DNA of 64,000 bases from Sphingomonas sp. IBVSS2 (GTDB lineage: Bacteria; Pseudomonadota; Alphaproteobacteria; Sphingomonadales; Sphingomonadaceae), in contig NZ_NFUR01000001.1 in assembly GCF_002127225.1 (NCBI RefSeq), forward strand, positions 993,592 through 1,057,591, in the 5' to 3' direction. The notes beneath the pieces were generated by a model, which saw only the letters and a list, made by a program, of their open reading frames with translations, searched no databases and had not been told where the DNA came from. Numbering within the stretch: position 1 is the first letter of the stretch; every line of letters begins with the position of its first letter. The position numbers and the translations under genes are program-made. Positions 9,088-18,211 of this stretch are shown here, piece by piece.

Positions 9088-9873
9088 TTACAGCGTGCGC
9101 TCGGCTTCCATCTTCTTGATCTCGGCGATCGCCTTGCCCGGGTTCAGGCCCTTGGGGCAGACGTTCGCGCAGTTCATGATCGTGTGGCAGCGATAGAGGC
9201 GGAAGGGATCCTCGAGCTCGTCGAGGCGCTCGCCGGTCATCTCGTCGCGCGAATCGGCCAGCCAGCGATAGGCCTGGAGCAGGATCGCCGGGCCCAGGAA
9301 CTTGTCGCTGTTCCACCAGTAGCTCGGGCACGAAGTCGAGCAGCAGGCGCACAGGATGCACTCGTACAGGCCGTCGAGCTTCTCGCGCTGCTCGGGGCTC
9401 TGGAGCCGTTCCTTGCCCGAGGGCGTGGTCGACACGGTCTGCAGCCACGGCTTGATCGAGGCATATTGCGCGTAGAAGTGCGTGAAGTCGGGCACCAGGT
9501 CCTTGATCACGTCCATGTGCGGCAGCGGCGTGATGCGGATCTCGCCCTTGATATCCTCGATCGCGGTGGTGCAGGCGAGGCCGTTGCGCCCATCCATGTT
9601 CATCGCGCACGAGCCGCAAATGCCCTCGCGACAGGAGCGGCGGAACGTGAGCGTCGAGTCCTGCTCGGACTTGATCTTGATCAGCGCGTCGAGGACCATC
9701 GGGCCGCATTCGTCGAGGTCGATCTCGAAACTGTCGTAGCGCGGATTCTCGCCCGTGTCGGGATCGTAGCGGTAGATCTTGAACTTCTTGACGTTCGTCG
9801 CGCCCGGATCCGCCTTGTGCTCCCGGCCCTTGGTGGAGATGCGGCTGTTCTTGGGAAGGCGGAATTGGGCCAT
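9088..9873 (-). CDS. sdhB: Succinate dehydrogenase iron-sulfur subunit
   Basis: A 261-residue iron-sulfur protein that passes electrons from SdhA flavin to the membrane quinone site. The 2Fe-2S ligands lie in [22 protein letters not shown]; the 4Fe-4S and 3Fe-4S clusters in [17 protein letters not shown] and [21 protein letters not shown]. Length is typical of Alphaproteobacteria. It is separated from sdhA by four other genes on the same strand (9933-13226), which is unusual for an operon normally written sdhCDAB; it may have its own promoter in the 59-base gap before it or rely on long readthrough. Confidence 0.98.
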   Translation of the reverse strand: MAQFRLPKNSRISTKGREHKADPGATNVKKFKIYRYDPDTGENPRYDSFEIDLDECGPMVLDALIKIKSEQDSTLTFRRSCREGICGSCAMNMDGRNGLACTTAIEDIKGEIRITPLPHMDVIKDLVPDFTHFYAQYASIKPWLQTVSTTPSGKERLQSPEQREKLDGLYECILCACCSTSCPSYWWNSDKFLGPAILLQAYRWLADSRDEMTGERLDELEDPFRLYRCHTIMNCANVCPKGLNPGKAIAEIKKMEAERTL

Positions 9874-9932
9874 CGAGGGGGTTCCTTATGCTTGGGCGCG
9901 CGATAGCCAATCGCGCTGCGCCGCTCAACCTC

Positions 9933-10799
9933 TCAGATGATGTCGAGCACCAGGCCCAGCGAGCGCGCCTCCTCCGCCGCGATATACCAGCCGGCCGGCG
10001 CGCGGGCCCGGAGCTCCTCGAAGGGCAGGCGCGAGCCCGCCACGAGCGCGCGGAAGCCTTCTTCCTCGATCCGCGCCGATTCCTCGATTTCGTGCAGCAT
10101 GGCCTTCAGGCTGGCGGCGCAGCTCTCGAGCGGGCCGGAAAGCGCCACATTGCGAGTGAGGATGCGCTGGCGGAGCATCAGCCGGGTGCCGCGCGTGAGG
10201 AAGCGCTTGTCGGCGGGGAAGGCGGCCATGAAGGCGGTGCCGGCCGAATGGACCGCGACCTTGCCGAGGAAGAGCGTTTCGCGCCCCGAATATTCGCGCA
10301 GCAGCCGGATCTCGTCGCCCATCAGCCGCGCGATTTCGGGATCGCCGCCCGGTGTCGAGAGCGAGACGACGAGCGCACCCTGTTTCGGTGCGGCGCCAAG
10401 CTGCGCGCGGAAGCTGGCGTACATCGCCTGGTCGACCGGGCCGGACAGCGCGACGTGCGGGCGGGCGAGCAGCGGGTAGCACGTCGCCTGGGTGCCGTCG
10501 TCGGGCAGGGGCTCCGGTTCGTGCGTGCCGGCGATTGCCGCGAGCACTTCGGGTTCGGGGACGGGCGGGAGCGCGGCGGCGGCGGCCGGCCGCGGCGCGA
10601 GCGTGCGGCGCCGTGCCTCGCGTCGCTCCACCCAGCGGCGGACCAGGAACGCGAAGCCGAAGGTGATCAGCAGGCCGAGGCCGAGCTGCAGCAGCCGGTT
10701 GCGGAAGCCGCCCGGAAGCGCCTTCTGGATCGCCGCGGGGATCTGGTGCTCCAGATCGCCCGGGATCAATCGCTCCAGAAGGGTCTCCTGCTCGGCCAT
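9933..10799 (-). CDS. Membrane-anchored ClpP/crotonase-fold protein with degenerate active site
   Basis: A 288-residue protein with one N-terminal membrane helix (about 33-53), a basic Pro/Ala-rich linker, and a ClpP-like domain (about 110-288). VVSLSTPGGDP (144-154) corresponds to the ClpP NSPGG loop, and KVAVHSAGTAFMAA places the nucleophile-equivalent Ser at 185. The ClpP catalytic histidine segment (MIHQP) aligns with LMLRQR, giving Arg210 in place of His. The aspartate position near WYIAAEEARSLGLV also lacks an obvious Asp. Either it uses other residues or it is a non-catalytic scaffold. Its ATG lies one base after the stop of the C13 peptidase gene (TGAGATG), so the two are coupled. Confidence 0.72.
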   Translation of the reverse strand: MAEQETLLERLIPGDLEHQIPAAIQKALPGGFRNRLLQLGLGLLITFGFAFLVRRWVERREARRRTLAPRPAAAAALPPVPEPEVLAAIAGTHEPEPLPDDGTQATCYPLLARPHVALSGPVDQAMYASFRAQLGAAPKQGALVVSLSTPGGDPEIARLMGDEIRLLREYSGRETLFLGKVAVHSAGTAFMAAFPADKRFLTRGTRLMLRQRILTRNVALSGPLESCAASLKAMLHEIEESARIEEEGFRALVAGSRLPFEELRARAPAGWYIAAEEARSLGLVLDII

Positions 10800-10800
10800 C

Positions 10801-11775
10801 TCATCCGCCGGCCTTGAGCGCGTCGGTCGCCGGGCGGCCCACGGGCGACGTGTCGGTCTGGGGCATGCGCGCCTCGAGCGGCGCCAGCCAGGTCGCGACA
10901 TGATCGCCGATCGCCACCTGCGGGTTGGAGGGCGGCACCCGCGCCGCGCCCTCCCATTCGCCGATCATCATCCGCGCCGCGTCCGACGCCTTTTCGAGCG
11001 GCTGGTTCTTGCGCAGCGCATGGTTGATCATCGCGTCGCCGAAGAAGGTCCAGTCATTGTCGGCCTGGCAGCCGAAGCTCGGCCGGTCGGAGGAGGCGGC
11101 GGTGAACAATGCGGTGTCGGGGCTGGAGAGTGGCCCCACGAAGATGCCCGAATAGCAGGCCGACAGGATCAGCACGCGATTCCGGATGCCGAGTTCGTCG
11201 AGCAGCGCCTGGAGCCGCTTGGGGCTGAGGACGCCATAGCCCTCGTCGCCGTCATGATAGGCGATGCCGACCTTGGCGCCGTGGCTGGTGGTGTAGAGGA
11301 CGAGGACGTCCTGCTCCTTGTCCATCACTTCGGCGACCCGGGCGAGCGCGAGCGTGAGGCTGGTCAGCGAGCCGTTCGGCAATTCGCTCGGCATGGTGCC
11401 GGTGCTGCCGGCGAGCACGATGGTGCGCCCGGCGGCATCGAAGCGGCGCGAGAGCACCTTGCCCGCCTCGCGCGCCTCGCGCCCGAACACCGGATCGCTG
11501 TCGAGCGCGACCGAGACGACATAGGCGTCGACCAGTGCCTTGCGCTGCGGCTGGAGCGCGGCGAGCGCGACGTTCAGCTTGCGGGCATCGGCGAGCATTG
11601 CCCTGGCCGATCGCCCGCGCTGCAGTTCGGGGCCGGGATCGAGCCCCTCGATGCCATCGCTGCCCGAGACCATCCCGGGCCATTCCGCCTTGTGCTCCGG
11701 CGCGCGATACTGGGCGGCGGCGGGCGTGACGGCGAGCGCGGCAGCCGCCGCGAGGATGGCGAACGCGATACGCAT
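10801..11775 (-). CDS. C13 (legumain-like) family cysteine peptidase, secreted
   Basis: A 324-residue protein with a signal peptide (MRIAFAILAAAAALAVTPAAAQ), so it acts in the periplasm. The clan CD dyad is visible: His165 in LVLYTTSHGAK and Cys207 in VLILSACYSG, each following a run of hydrophobic strand residues as in legumain and caspases. Clan CD enzymes cut after a specific residue (Asn/Asp/Arg/Lys), but the specificity here is not readable. The gene is followed one base later by the ClpP-fold membrane protein gene and lies inside the interrupted sdh locus. Bacterial C13 peptidases are poorly characterised. Confidence 0.85.
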   Translation of the reverse strand: MRIAFAILAAAAALAVTPAAAQYRAPEHKAEWPGMVSGSDGIEGLDPGPELQRGRSARAMLADARKLNVALAALQPQRKALVDAYVVSVALDSDPVFGREAREAGKVLSRRFDAAGRTIVLAGSTGTMPSELPNGSLTSLTLALARVAEVMDKEQDVLVLYTTSHGAKVGIAYHDGDEGYGVLSPKRLQALLDELGIRNRVLILSACYSGIFVGPLSSPDTALFTAASSDRPSFGCQADNDWTFFGDAMINHALRKNQPLEKASDAARMMIGEWEGAARVPPSNPQVAIGDHVATWLAPLEARMPQTDTSPVGRPATDALKAGG

Positions 11776-11888
11776 GGCAGGCCCGAACCCCCCGGAAATC
11801 GTTAACGCCTCACTCTCGCGGGTGCGGGAGCGGTGTCAAGCGGGGACGGAAATCCCGGCCCGCTGCCGCATTTGGGGATCGATGCTCC

Positions 11889-12440
11889 CTAATGCCAGAC
11901 CGCGCTGAGCGGATAGAGCAGGATGAGCCAGGCGAGGCATCCGATCGCGATCCGCCGATCCCGCGCCAGGATGGCGAGCAGGGAGACGGGGAAGAAGGAC
12001 CAGGTGCACACCAGCAACCGGGGGGACAGCATGCCGTTCGTGCCCAGCAGCGCGATGGTCGTGGTCATCAGCGCGACGTTGCAGAGCAGGACGGCGCCCA
12101 TCACCTTGCGATAGTGCTTGTCGAAATAGCTGTTCAGGTCGCCCCATTCGTCGAAATCCTCGGGGAAGATCAACGAGGCCGCGACATAATAGACGGCGGT
12201 CACCAGGAAGCCGCAGAACATCACCGCCCAGTTGAGCGGCAGCAGCTCGCGCAGCGTCCAGCCATACATCCAGAAGGACACGACGTCGCACGAGACGAAG
12301 ATGCCGAGCAGCATCGTCGCCCAGCCGATCCGCACCTTGTGGCTGGCCTTGAGCGCGCGGCTGAGCCCGCCCAGCCCCTCGGCCAGCGCCAGCCCGAGCA
12401 GCAAGCCGAAGAAACTGAAGATGAATTCGAATGCGCTCAT
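11889..12440 (-). CDS. Integral membrane protein, unknown
   Basis: A 183-residue hydrophobic protein with about five to six membrane segments, starting MSAFEFIFSFFGLLLGLALAEGLGGL. An acidic loop (FPEDFDEWGDLNSYFDKHYRK) lies mid-protein. The ATG at 12440 follows GGGGGAA at good spacing; an upstream in-frame ATG at 12467 has none. It lies between the C13 peptidase and HNH nuclease genes, on their strand. I do not know a function. The gap 11776-11888 to the peptidase contains nothing recognised. Confidence 0.75.
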   Translation of the reverse strand: MSAFEFIFSFFGLLLGLALAEGLGGLSRALKASHKVRIGWATMLLGIFVSCDVVSFWMYGWTLRELLPLNWAVMFCGFLVTAVYYVAASLIFPEDFDEWGDLNSYFDKHYRKVMGAVLLCNVALMTTTIALLGTNGMLSPRLLVCTWSFFPVSLLAILARDRRIAIGCLAWLILLYPLSAVWH

Positions 12441-12518
12441 GTGGTTATTCCCCCGACCAGGCTCCACTGTCGCGGTGACGAGAGGGGTGTCAAGCGCACG
12501 GCACGGCGATGCGGGTCG

Positions 12519-13226
12519 TCATTCCCCGAAGTGCATTCGGCGATGGCAGTTCGGGCACAGGGCTATCGCATTGGCGACGGTATCGTCTCCGCCCGAGGCC
12601 AATGTTTCCTTATGATGGACCTCCAGATAGGGCGATCCATCCGATTTCCGTGAGAAAGGTGCGGGGTTCCCACAACGCTCGCAGCGCCCGTTCGCGCGCG
12701 CCAGTACTTCCGCGACCACATCCGGATTGCGCCGGAAAGCGATCGTTTTGACGACATAGACCTGAGGTTGCTTTTGCGCCTGTGTGAGCCGCTTCCGGCG
12801 TTCCTCGTTCGGGAGCGCTTCGGATTCTCGTATCAGATCTTCGAAGCGCGGCCCGGTCTGCCGGCTTTCGATCTCGTTGCAAACAGTCTCGATCCGGTTC
12901 AGGCGGCCGTTGCCCAGCGCGTTGTAATATTCGATATGCGCCCGCACCGAGCGTAGCGCAGTTGCCATGGCCGAGGCGCCGAAATCGACCTCGATATGCT
13001 CGAGATAATATCTGATCGAGTAGGCGCTGAGCGTGCGGTGAAAGGCCTTGCCGGTCAGCATCTGGCGGAGGTTTCGAATCTGGTCCGATGCCGAAGCGGG
13101 ATTCATGTCCCGCGTCGTGACCAGTTCGGCAACGCCTTCCGCTTCCGCCAATTCCCCGAAAATCACGCGCTTGGCTACGGCGTAGGCTTCTGCCGTATCC
13201 TCAGGCGTGATCTTCTTTCGAGGCAT
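12519..13226 (-). CDS. HNH endonuclease-domain protein
   Basis: A 235-residue protein. The C-terminal 70 residues form an HNH nuclease with a zinc knuckle: CERCG, then LEVHHKETLASGG (His204, His205), Asn219, CPNC (224-227) and His228. The N-terminal 150 residues are helical and charged, resembling no domain I can name, and probably supply target recognition. McrA-like restriction enzymes and many mobile nucleases share this C-terminus. The gene begins 9 bases after the sdhA stop, has no Shine-Dalgarno and is thus likely translated by coupling to sdhA. Its GC looks slightly lower than the flanking sdh genes, compatible with transfer. Confidence 0.85.
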   Translation of the reverse strand: MPRKKITPEDTAEAYAVAKRVIFGELAEAEGVAELVTTRDMNPASASDQIRNLRQMLTGKAFHRTLSAYSIRYYLEHIEVDFGASAMATALRSVRAHIEYYNALGNGRLNRIETVCNEIESRQTGPRFEDLIRESEALPNEERRKRLTQAQKQPQVYVVKTIAFRRNPDVVAEVLARANGRCERCGNPAPFSRKSDGSPYLEVHHKETLASGGDDTVANAIALCPNCHRRMHFGE

Positions 13227-13235
13227 CGAGCGGGC

Positions 13236-15050
13236 TTAGTACACCCGCTTCTTCGGCTTGATGTACTCGATCTCGTCGGTGAGCGTGTAGTCGTGCACCG
13301 GGCGGTAATCGATGCTCGTGGCGCCGCCCTTGCCGCCCCAGCCATCGAAGGTGGCGACGGTGTGCTTCATCCAGTTCTTGTCGTCGCGCTCGGGGAAGTC
13401 CTCGTGCATGTGGGCGCCGCGGCTTTCCTTGCGGTTGGCGGCGCACTCGATGGTGACGACGGCCTGGCCGATCAGGTTGTCGAGCTCGAGCGTCTCCACC
13501 AGGTCGGTGTTCCAGATCAGCGAGCGGTCCTGGATGCCCACGTCCTGGAAGCCCTTGTAGACGTCCCGCATGTAGCCAACGCCCTCGGCGAGCAGCGCGC
13601 TGTCGCGGAACACCGCGCAGTGGCGCTGCATCGTCTTCTGCATGTCGGCACGGACCTCGGCGGTCGGGCGCGAACCCTTGGCGTTGCGGAAGTGATCGAG
13701 GCGGCCGAGCGCGAACTCCTCCGAGCCCTTGGGCAGCTCGTTGTGCTTCATGCCGGGCTTGAGCAGCTCCTTGAGGCGGAGACCGGTCGCGCGGCCGAAC
13801 ACGACCAGGTCGATCAGCGAGTTGGAGCCGAGGCGGTTGGCGCCGTGGACCGACACGCAGGCCGCCTCGCCGACCGCGAACAGGCCGGGGATCACCGCGT
13901 CCGGATCGCCGTCCTTGTTGTGGACGACCTCGCCATGATAATTGGTCGGGATGCCGCCCATGTTGTAATGGACGGTCGGCACCACCGGCAGCGGCTGGCG
14001 GGTCAGGTCGACGCCGGCGAAGATCTTGCCGGTCTCGGTGATGCCGGGCAGCCGCTCGTGCAGGATCTTCGGGTCGATATGGTTGAGGTGAAGGAAGATG
14101 TGATCCTTCTCCTTGCCGACGCCGCGGCCCTCGCGGATCTCCATCGCCATCGAGCGCGCGACGACGTCGCGGCTGGCGAGGTCCTTGGCCGAGGGGGCGT
14201 AGCGCTCCATGAAGCGCTCGCCCTCGGAGTTGGTGAGATAGCCGCCCTCGCCGCGCGCGCCCTCGGTGATCAGCACGCCGGCGCCGTAGATGCCGGTCGG
14301 GTGGAATTGGACGAACTCCATGTCCTGCAGCGCGATGCCCGCGCGCAGCGCCATGCCGTTGCCGTCGCCGGTGCAGGTGTGCGCCGACGTCGCCGACTGG
14401 TAGACGCGGCCGCCGCCGCCGGTGGCGAGGACGACGGCGTGGCTGCGGAAGCGATGGATCGAGCCGTCTTCCATGCACAAGGCGATCACGCCGCGGCAGG
14501 CGCCATTCTCCATGATCAGGTCGAGCGCGAAATATTCGACGTAGAAGTCCGCGTCGTATTTCAGGCTCTGCTGATAGAGCGCGTGGAGCATGGCGTGGCC
14601 GGTGCGATCGGCCGCGGCGCAGGTGCGCTGCACCGGCGGGCCTTCGCCCATGTTCTGCATGTGGCCGCCGAACGGGCGCTGGTAGATCGTGCCATTGTCG
14701 TTGCGGCTGAACGGCACGCCGGCATGCTCGAGCTCGTACACCGCCTGCGGCGCTTCGCGGACCATATATTCGATCGCGTCCTGGTCGCCGAGCCAGTCCG
14801 AGCCCTTGACGGTGTCGAACATGTGCCACGACCAGTGATCGGGCGTGTTGTTGCCCAGGCTGGCTGCGATGCCGCCCTGCGCCGCCACGGTGTGCGAGCG
14901 GGTCGGGAACACCTTGGTGATGCAGGCGGTCTTGAGGCCCGCCTCGGCGCAGCCCATGGTGGCGCGCAGGCCCGAGCCGCCGGCGCCGACCACCACCGCG
15001 TCATAGGTGTGGTCGATGATCTTGTACGCGCCAGAAGAATTGTTTGGCAT
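13236..15050 (-). CDS. sdhA: Succinate dehydrogenase flavoprotein subunit
   Basis: A 604-residue flavoprotein that oxidises succinate to fumarate in complex II on the inner membrane face. The FAD-binding start is [15 protein letters not shown]; covalent FAD attachment is the His in [14 protein letters not shown]; active-site segments [21 protein letters not shown] and [24 protein letters not shown] are intact. Its ATG overlaps the sdhD stop by one base (TGATG). Downstream, instead of sdhB, an HNH nuclease gene starts after 9 bases. Confidence 0.98.
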   Translation of the reverse strand: MPNNSSGAYKIIDHTYDAVVVGAGGSGLRATMGCAEAGLKTACITKVFPTRSHTVAAQGGIAASLGNNTPDHWSWHMFDTVKGSDWLGDQDAIEYMVREAPQAVYELEHAGVPFSRNDNGTIYQRPFGGHMQNMGEGPPVQRTCAAADRTGHAMLHALYQQSLKYDADFYVEYFALDLIMENGACRGVIALCMEDGSIHRFRSHAVVLATGGGGRVYQSATSAHTCTGDGNGMALRAGIALQDMEFVQFHPTGIYGAGVLITEGARGEGGYLTNSEGERFMERYAPSAKDLASRDVVARSMAMEIREGRGVGKEKDHIFLHLNHIDPKILHERLPGITETGKIFAGVDLTRQPLPVVPTVHYNMGGIPTNYHGEVVHNKDGDPDAVIPGLFAVGEAACVSVHGANRLGSNSLIDLVVFGRATGLRLKELLKPGMKHNELPKGSEEFALGRLDHFRNAKGSRPTAEVRADMQKTMQRHCAVFRDSALLAEGVGYMRDVYKGFQDVGIQDRSLIWNTDLVETLELDNLIGQAVVTIECAANRKESRGAHMHEDFPERDDKNWMKHTVATFDGWGGKGGATSIDYRPVHDYTLTDEIEYIKPKKRVY

Positions 15051-15439
15051 CAGAGCGCTGCTCCCGCCGTGAAGGCGATCTTGAGGATCGAGAAGATGGC
15101 GGTGGTGCCCGTCGCCAGCGTGAAGAAGTTGAGCAGCACCATCAGCACGATGTGCGTCTCGTCGTGCTGATAGTCCTCGATCACCACCTGCAGGCCGAGG
15201 CGGAAGTGATAGAATGTGGTGAGGACCAGCAGGATCAGCGGCACGGCGACCTGGGTCTGGGCGATCCAGTGGCGCGCGGTCTCGAAGTCATAGGCCGGCA
15301 GCAACGCGATGCTGAGCACGAACCACAAGGTCAGGATCAGGTTGGCGCCGGCGGTGAGCCGCTGGTGCCACCAGTGATGCGCGCCTTCATGCGCCGAGCC
15401 GAGGCCGCGGACCTTGCCGATGCTGGTGCCGTTACCCAT
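15050..15439 (-). CDS. sdhD: Succinate dehydrogenase membrane anchor subunit
   Basis: A 129-residue protein with three membrane helices. [14 protein letters not shown] and [19 protein letters not shown] are the family signatures; the second includes the quinone/heme-side histidine and the IEDY motif of alphaproteobacterial SdhD. The ATG at 15439 ([16 protein letters not shown]) lies inside the last codons of sdhC (8-base overlap), and the stop overlaps the sdhA start by one base, so translation of sdhC, sdhD and sdhA is coupled. Confidence 0.95.
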   Translation of the reverse strand: MGNGTSIGKVRGLGSAHEGAHHWWHQRLTAGANLILTLWFVLSIALLPAYDFETARHWIAQTQVAVPLILLVLTTFYHFRLGLQVVIEDYQHDETHIVLMVLLNFFTLATGTTAIFSILKIAFTAGAAL

Positions 15440-15857
15440 TGGTCTTCCCCCAGATGATATAGGCCCAGAAGGCCGCGGTGAGGAGAACCGCGGCGACATA
15501 GGCCAGCGTCGCGGTGGTCTTGTTGGCCTTGAGCTCGAAATTGGCGCCCTGGTCGAGGAACAGGTGGCGGATGCCCGAGCTCATGTGCTGGAAGAAGGAC
15601 AGGGTCAGGCCGATGCCGAAGACATAGCCGGCGATGTTGAGCGCGCCGGACTTGACCGTGAACAGGTCGAGGAACGCCGCATAGGCCACGGGCCCCGAGG
15701 CGAGGGCGACCAGCCACCAGACGAACAGGATCGTCCCGACGGTCGCCATGCCCGTGCCGGTGACGCGGTGGGTGATGGAGACCGCCATGGAGGGGCCCCA
15801 CTTCCAGATCGACAGATGCGGCGACATGGGTCGCGCTTCGTTGCGCACATTGGCCAA
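15432..15857 (-). CDS. sdhC: Succinate dehydrogenase cytochrome b556 subunit
   Basis: A 141-residue protein with three membrane helices that anchors complex II and binds heme b. Signatures are SPHLSIWKW, SITHRVTGTG and the heme-ligand region HMSSGIRHLFLDQG. I place the start at a TTG (15857), giving the usual alphaproteobacterial N-terminus M-ANVRNEARPMSPHL; AGGAAGG sits 8 bases upstream. Longer open frame upstream is not conserved-looking. First gene of the sdhC-sdhD-sdhA unit; its promoter must lie in the 160 bases shared with the divergent chemoreceptor gene. Confidence 0.93.
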   Translation of the reverse strand: MANVRNEARPMSPHLSIWKWGPSMAVSITHRVTGTGMATVGTILFVWWLVALASGPVAYAAFLDLFTVKSGALNIAGYVFGIGLTLSFFQHMSSGIRHLFLDQGANFELKANKTTATLAYVAAVLLTAAFWAYIIWGKTNG

Positions 15858-16021
15858 GATTATGTCCTTCCTCGGTCGGTGCCGTCTCCTTAATCCCGGC
15901 GCCGCCGGATGCAAGCTGGCATGCACGACGGCCGGCTTGGCTAACCCCGCCTTAACCACTTCACCGGCATATCCCGGGGCAAGTGGCCGATCGTCCCGCG
16001 GCCGCAAAGGGGACAAGTTTC

Positions 16022-17392
16022 GTGACCAACGCCGTTTCGCTTGAGGATCTGCCGGTACCGGGCTCCACGGCCGCCCGCATCGACGTGCGCGCCCGGCTTC
16101 GCATCTTCGATTTCGAGGGCTCGCTCGCGGCTTCGGGCCGTGCCGCCTGGGAAGCGCTGGAGCCGGAGATTCGCGCGGTTTCGGAGGCCTATTGGCAGCA
16201 ATGGCTGCGCTGCTTCGCCGACGAGCGCAGCTGGGCGCCCGACGATACGCAGAAGATGATCGATCTCGGCGTCGTCTTCCTCAGGAACCGCTTTCTGGAC
16301 GCCGAGGGCCGGCCCTGGATCGAGTCGATCGAGCGCTCGGTCGCGGCGGCCTATGCCGCGAACGTGCCGCCGATGGCGCTGCTCTCGATGATCAGCGCAA
16401 GCGACCGGGTGGCGCTCGAGATCCTGATCCGCCGCGTCGGCACCGAGGACCGGCGACTCGCCGGCCTGATCGACACGCTGATGCGCCTCTCCGCGCTCGA
16501 AGGCGACATCACGGTCGAGATCTACAACATGTACCGCGAGCACAGCGCCCAGGCGGCGCGCGACCGGCTTGCGGAGGATTTCCGCGATTCGATCGGCGGC
16601 ACCGTCCAGCGCGCCTCGCGCGAGGGCGAGCAGCTCCGCGTCCAGGCCAGCCATACTTCCGCTTCGGCGCGTGGGATGCTGGGCAAGGCGTCGGAAGTGG
16701 CGGCGGCGGCGGAACAGTCTGCGGTGGCGATGCGCGAGGCGGCGCAGACGGCGGCCGGGCTGATCCGGGCGATCGAGGATGCGCGGATGGAAGTGGAAGC
16801 AGCGGCGGGGATCGCGACGCGGGCGTCGTCGCAGGCGACCGACGCGGTGGGGATGAGCGAGGCGCTGAGCGACCATGCCAAGTCGATCGAATCGATCCTG
16901 GGGCTGATCCGCGACATTGCCGGGCAGACGAACCTGCTGGCGCTGAATGCGACGATCGAGGCGGCGCGTGCGGGCGATGCCGGTCGCGGATTCGCGGTGG
17001 TGGCGCAGGAAGTGAAGAGCCTGGCGAACCAGACGGCGCGGGCGACGGACGACATCGCGGCGAAGATCGCGGCGATCCAGTCGGCGACGAAGAGCACGGT
17101 GGAGACCAACGCCTCGATCCGTTCGACGGTGAGCGAGGTGCAGGAAAGCGCCAATCGCATCCGCAGCGCGATGGAAGTGCAGGCGCAGACCGTCACCGCG
17201 ATCACCGCGGCCGTGGACGAGACCGCGCTTGCCGCCGACTCCATGTCCGCCACCATCGGCGCTATCCGCGAGGATACCAAGTCGGTCACCCACGAGATCG
17301 ACACGCTCCAGAAGGACGTGGCCGAAGTCGACGACCGTCTCCACAAGCTGCGTGCCGCCGCGGACAGTTTCTCCAGCAGCGTCGCTGCCTGA
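16022..17392 (+). CDS. Soluble methyl-accepting chemotaxis protein, possible globin-like sensor domain
   Basis: A 456-residue transducer without membrane helices. Residues about 20-165 form an all-helical sensor whose layout resembles protoglobin sensors; the position that normally carries the proximal heme His (HxxIGLPP) reads AYAANVPP here, i.e. Tyr, so heme binding is doubtful. The C-terminal coiled coil carries the signalling tip [20 protein letters not shown] followed by [15 protein letters not shown]. No cheA/cheW is nearby. The start GTG at 16022 has AAGGGGA 8 bases upstream; an upstream GTG at 15983 is possible. Alanine codons switch to almost only GCG between about 16690 and 17100, unlike both ends of the gene. 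Confidence 0.85.
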   Translation: MTNAVSLEDLPVPGSTAARIDVRARLRIFDFEGSLAASGRAAWEALEPEIRAVSEAYWQQWLRCFADERSWAPDDTQKMIDLGVVFLRNRFLDAEGRPWIESIERSVAAAYAANVPPMALLSMISASDRVALEILIRRVGTEDRRLAGLIDTLMRLSALEGDITVEIYNMYREHSAQAARDRLAEDFRDSIGGTVQRASREGEQLRVQASHTSASARGMLGKASEVAAAAEQSAVAMREAAQTAAGLIRAIEDARMEVEAAAGIATRASSQATDAVGMSEALSDHAKSIESILGLIRDIAGQTNLLALNATIEAARAGDAGRGFAVVAQEVKSLANQTARATDDIAAKIAAIQSATKSTVETNASIRSTVSEVQESANRIRSAMEVQAQTVTAITAAVDETALAADSMSATIGAIREDTKSVTHEIDTLQKDVAEVDDRLHKLRAAADSFSSSVAA

Positions 17393-17400
17393 AGCGCTTC

Positions 17401-17480
17401 GTCATTCCCGCGAAGGCAGGGCTCCAGAGGCAAGCAGGACAGCACTTGCTACTCTGGTCCTCCGCCTTCGCGGGGATGAC
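17401..17480. repeat. REP-like inverted repeat doublet, type A
   Basis: Two arms of about 29 bases face each other: the left begins GTCATTCCCGCGAAGGC and the right ends GCCTTCGCGGGGATGAC, with a 22-base spacer that itself contains GCAAG...CTTGC. Related sequences occur at 27595-27692, 32107-32140 and 47442-47573. It fills the gap between the chemoreceptor and the SDR operon. Confidence 0.85.
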
Positions 17481-17509
17481 GGGGACAGGGCGAAGCGCTA
17501 GGCAGGCGC

Positions 17510-18211
17510 ATGGCCACCCACATCCTCCTCACCGGGGCAAGCCGCGGCATCGGCGCCGCGATCGCCGAGAGCTTCAAGAACGACGCGGTTCGCCTGATCG
17601 GGCAGGGCACCAGGAGCGGCATCCCCGCCGATTTCGCCGATCCGGCGGCGCCCAGGGCCCTGTGGGACCAGGCGCTCGATGCGCTGGGCGGGCGGATCGA
17701 CGTGCTCATCAACAATGCCGGGGTGTTCGAGAGCAATCCGCTCGACATCGAGCATGACGACTGGGTGGCGAACTGGGAGCGGACGATGCGGATCAACCTC
17801 ACCGCTTCGGCCGAGCTCTGCCGCCTCGCCATCTGCCACTGGCAGGCCGGGGGGCGGCCCGGGCGCATCGTCAACATGGCGAGCCGCGCCGCCTATCGCG
17901 GCGACAGCCCGGCGCACTGGCACTATGCCGCGTCCAAGGCGGGCATGGTCGGCATGACCAAGAGCATCGCCCGGGGCTATGCGCGCAGCGGCATCCTCGC
18001 CTTCGCGGTCTGCCCGGGCTTCACCATGACCGGCATGGCCGACGACTATCTCGCCAGCCGCGGCGGCGAGAAGCTGCTCGCCGACATCCCGCTCGGCCGG
18101 GTGGCGGATGCCGACGAAGTGGCCGTGCTCGCCCGTTTCTGTGCGCTGGCCGCGCCGCCCTCGATGACCGGGGCAGTGCTCGACATCAACGGGGCGAGCT
18201 ATGTCCGATAG
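17510..18211 (+). CDS. Short-chain dehydrogenase/reductase family oxidoreductase
   Basis: A 233-residue classical SDR. The cofactor loop is TGASRGIGAAIAE, followed by NNAGVFE; the catalytic Ser is in VNMASRAAYRG and the Tyr/Lys pair in YAASKAG. The C-terminus TGAVLDINGASYVR is typical of 3-ketoacyl-reductase-like SDRs. Substrate unknown. The last 11 bases overlap the next gene, so it heads a three-gene unit with a hypothetical membrane protein and prmA. The start ATG at 17510 follows AGGCAGG. Confidence 0.92.
   Translation: MATHILLTGASRGIGAAIAESFKNDAVRLIGQGTRSGIPADFADPAAPRALWDQALDALGGRIDVLINNAGVFESNPLDIEHDDWVANWERTMRINLTASAELCRLAICHWQAGGRPGRIVNMASRAAYRGDSPAHWHYAASKAGMVGMTKSIARGYARSGILAFAVCPGFTMTGMADDYLASRGGEKLLADIPLGRVADADEVAVLARFCALAAPPSMTGAVLDINGASYVR

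Noticed and set aside
12996..15170. 724-codon plus-strand frame opposite sdhA
   Set aside because: Antisense artefact of a highly conserved flavoprotein gene.
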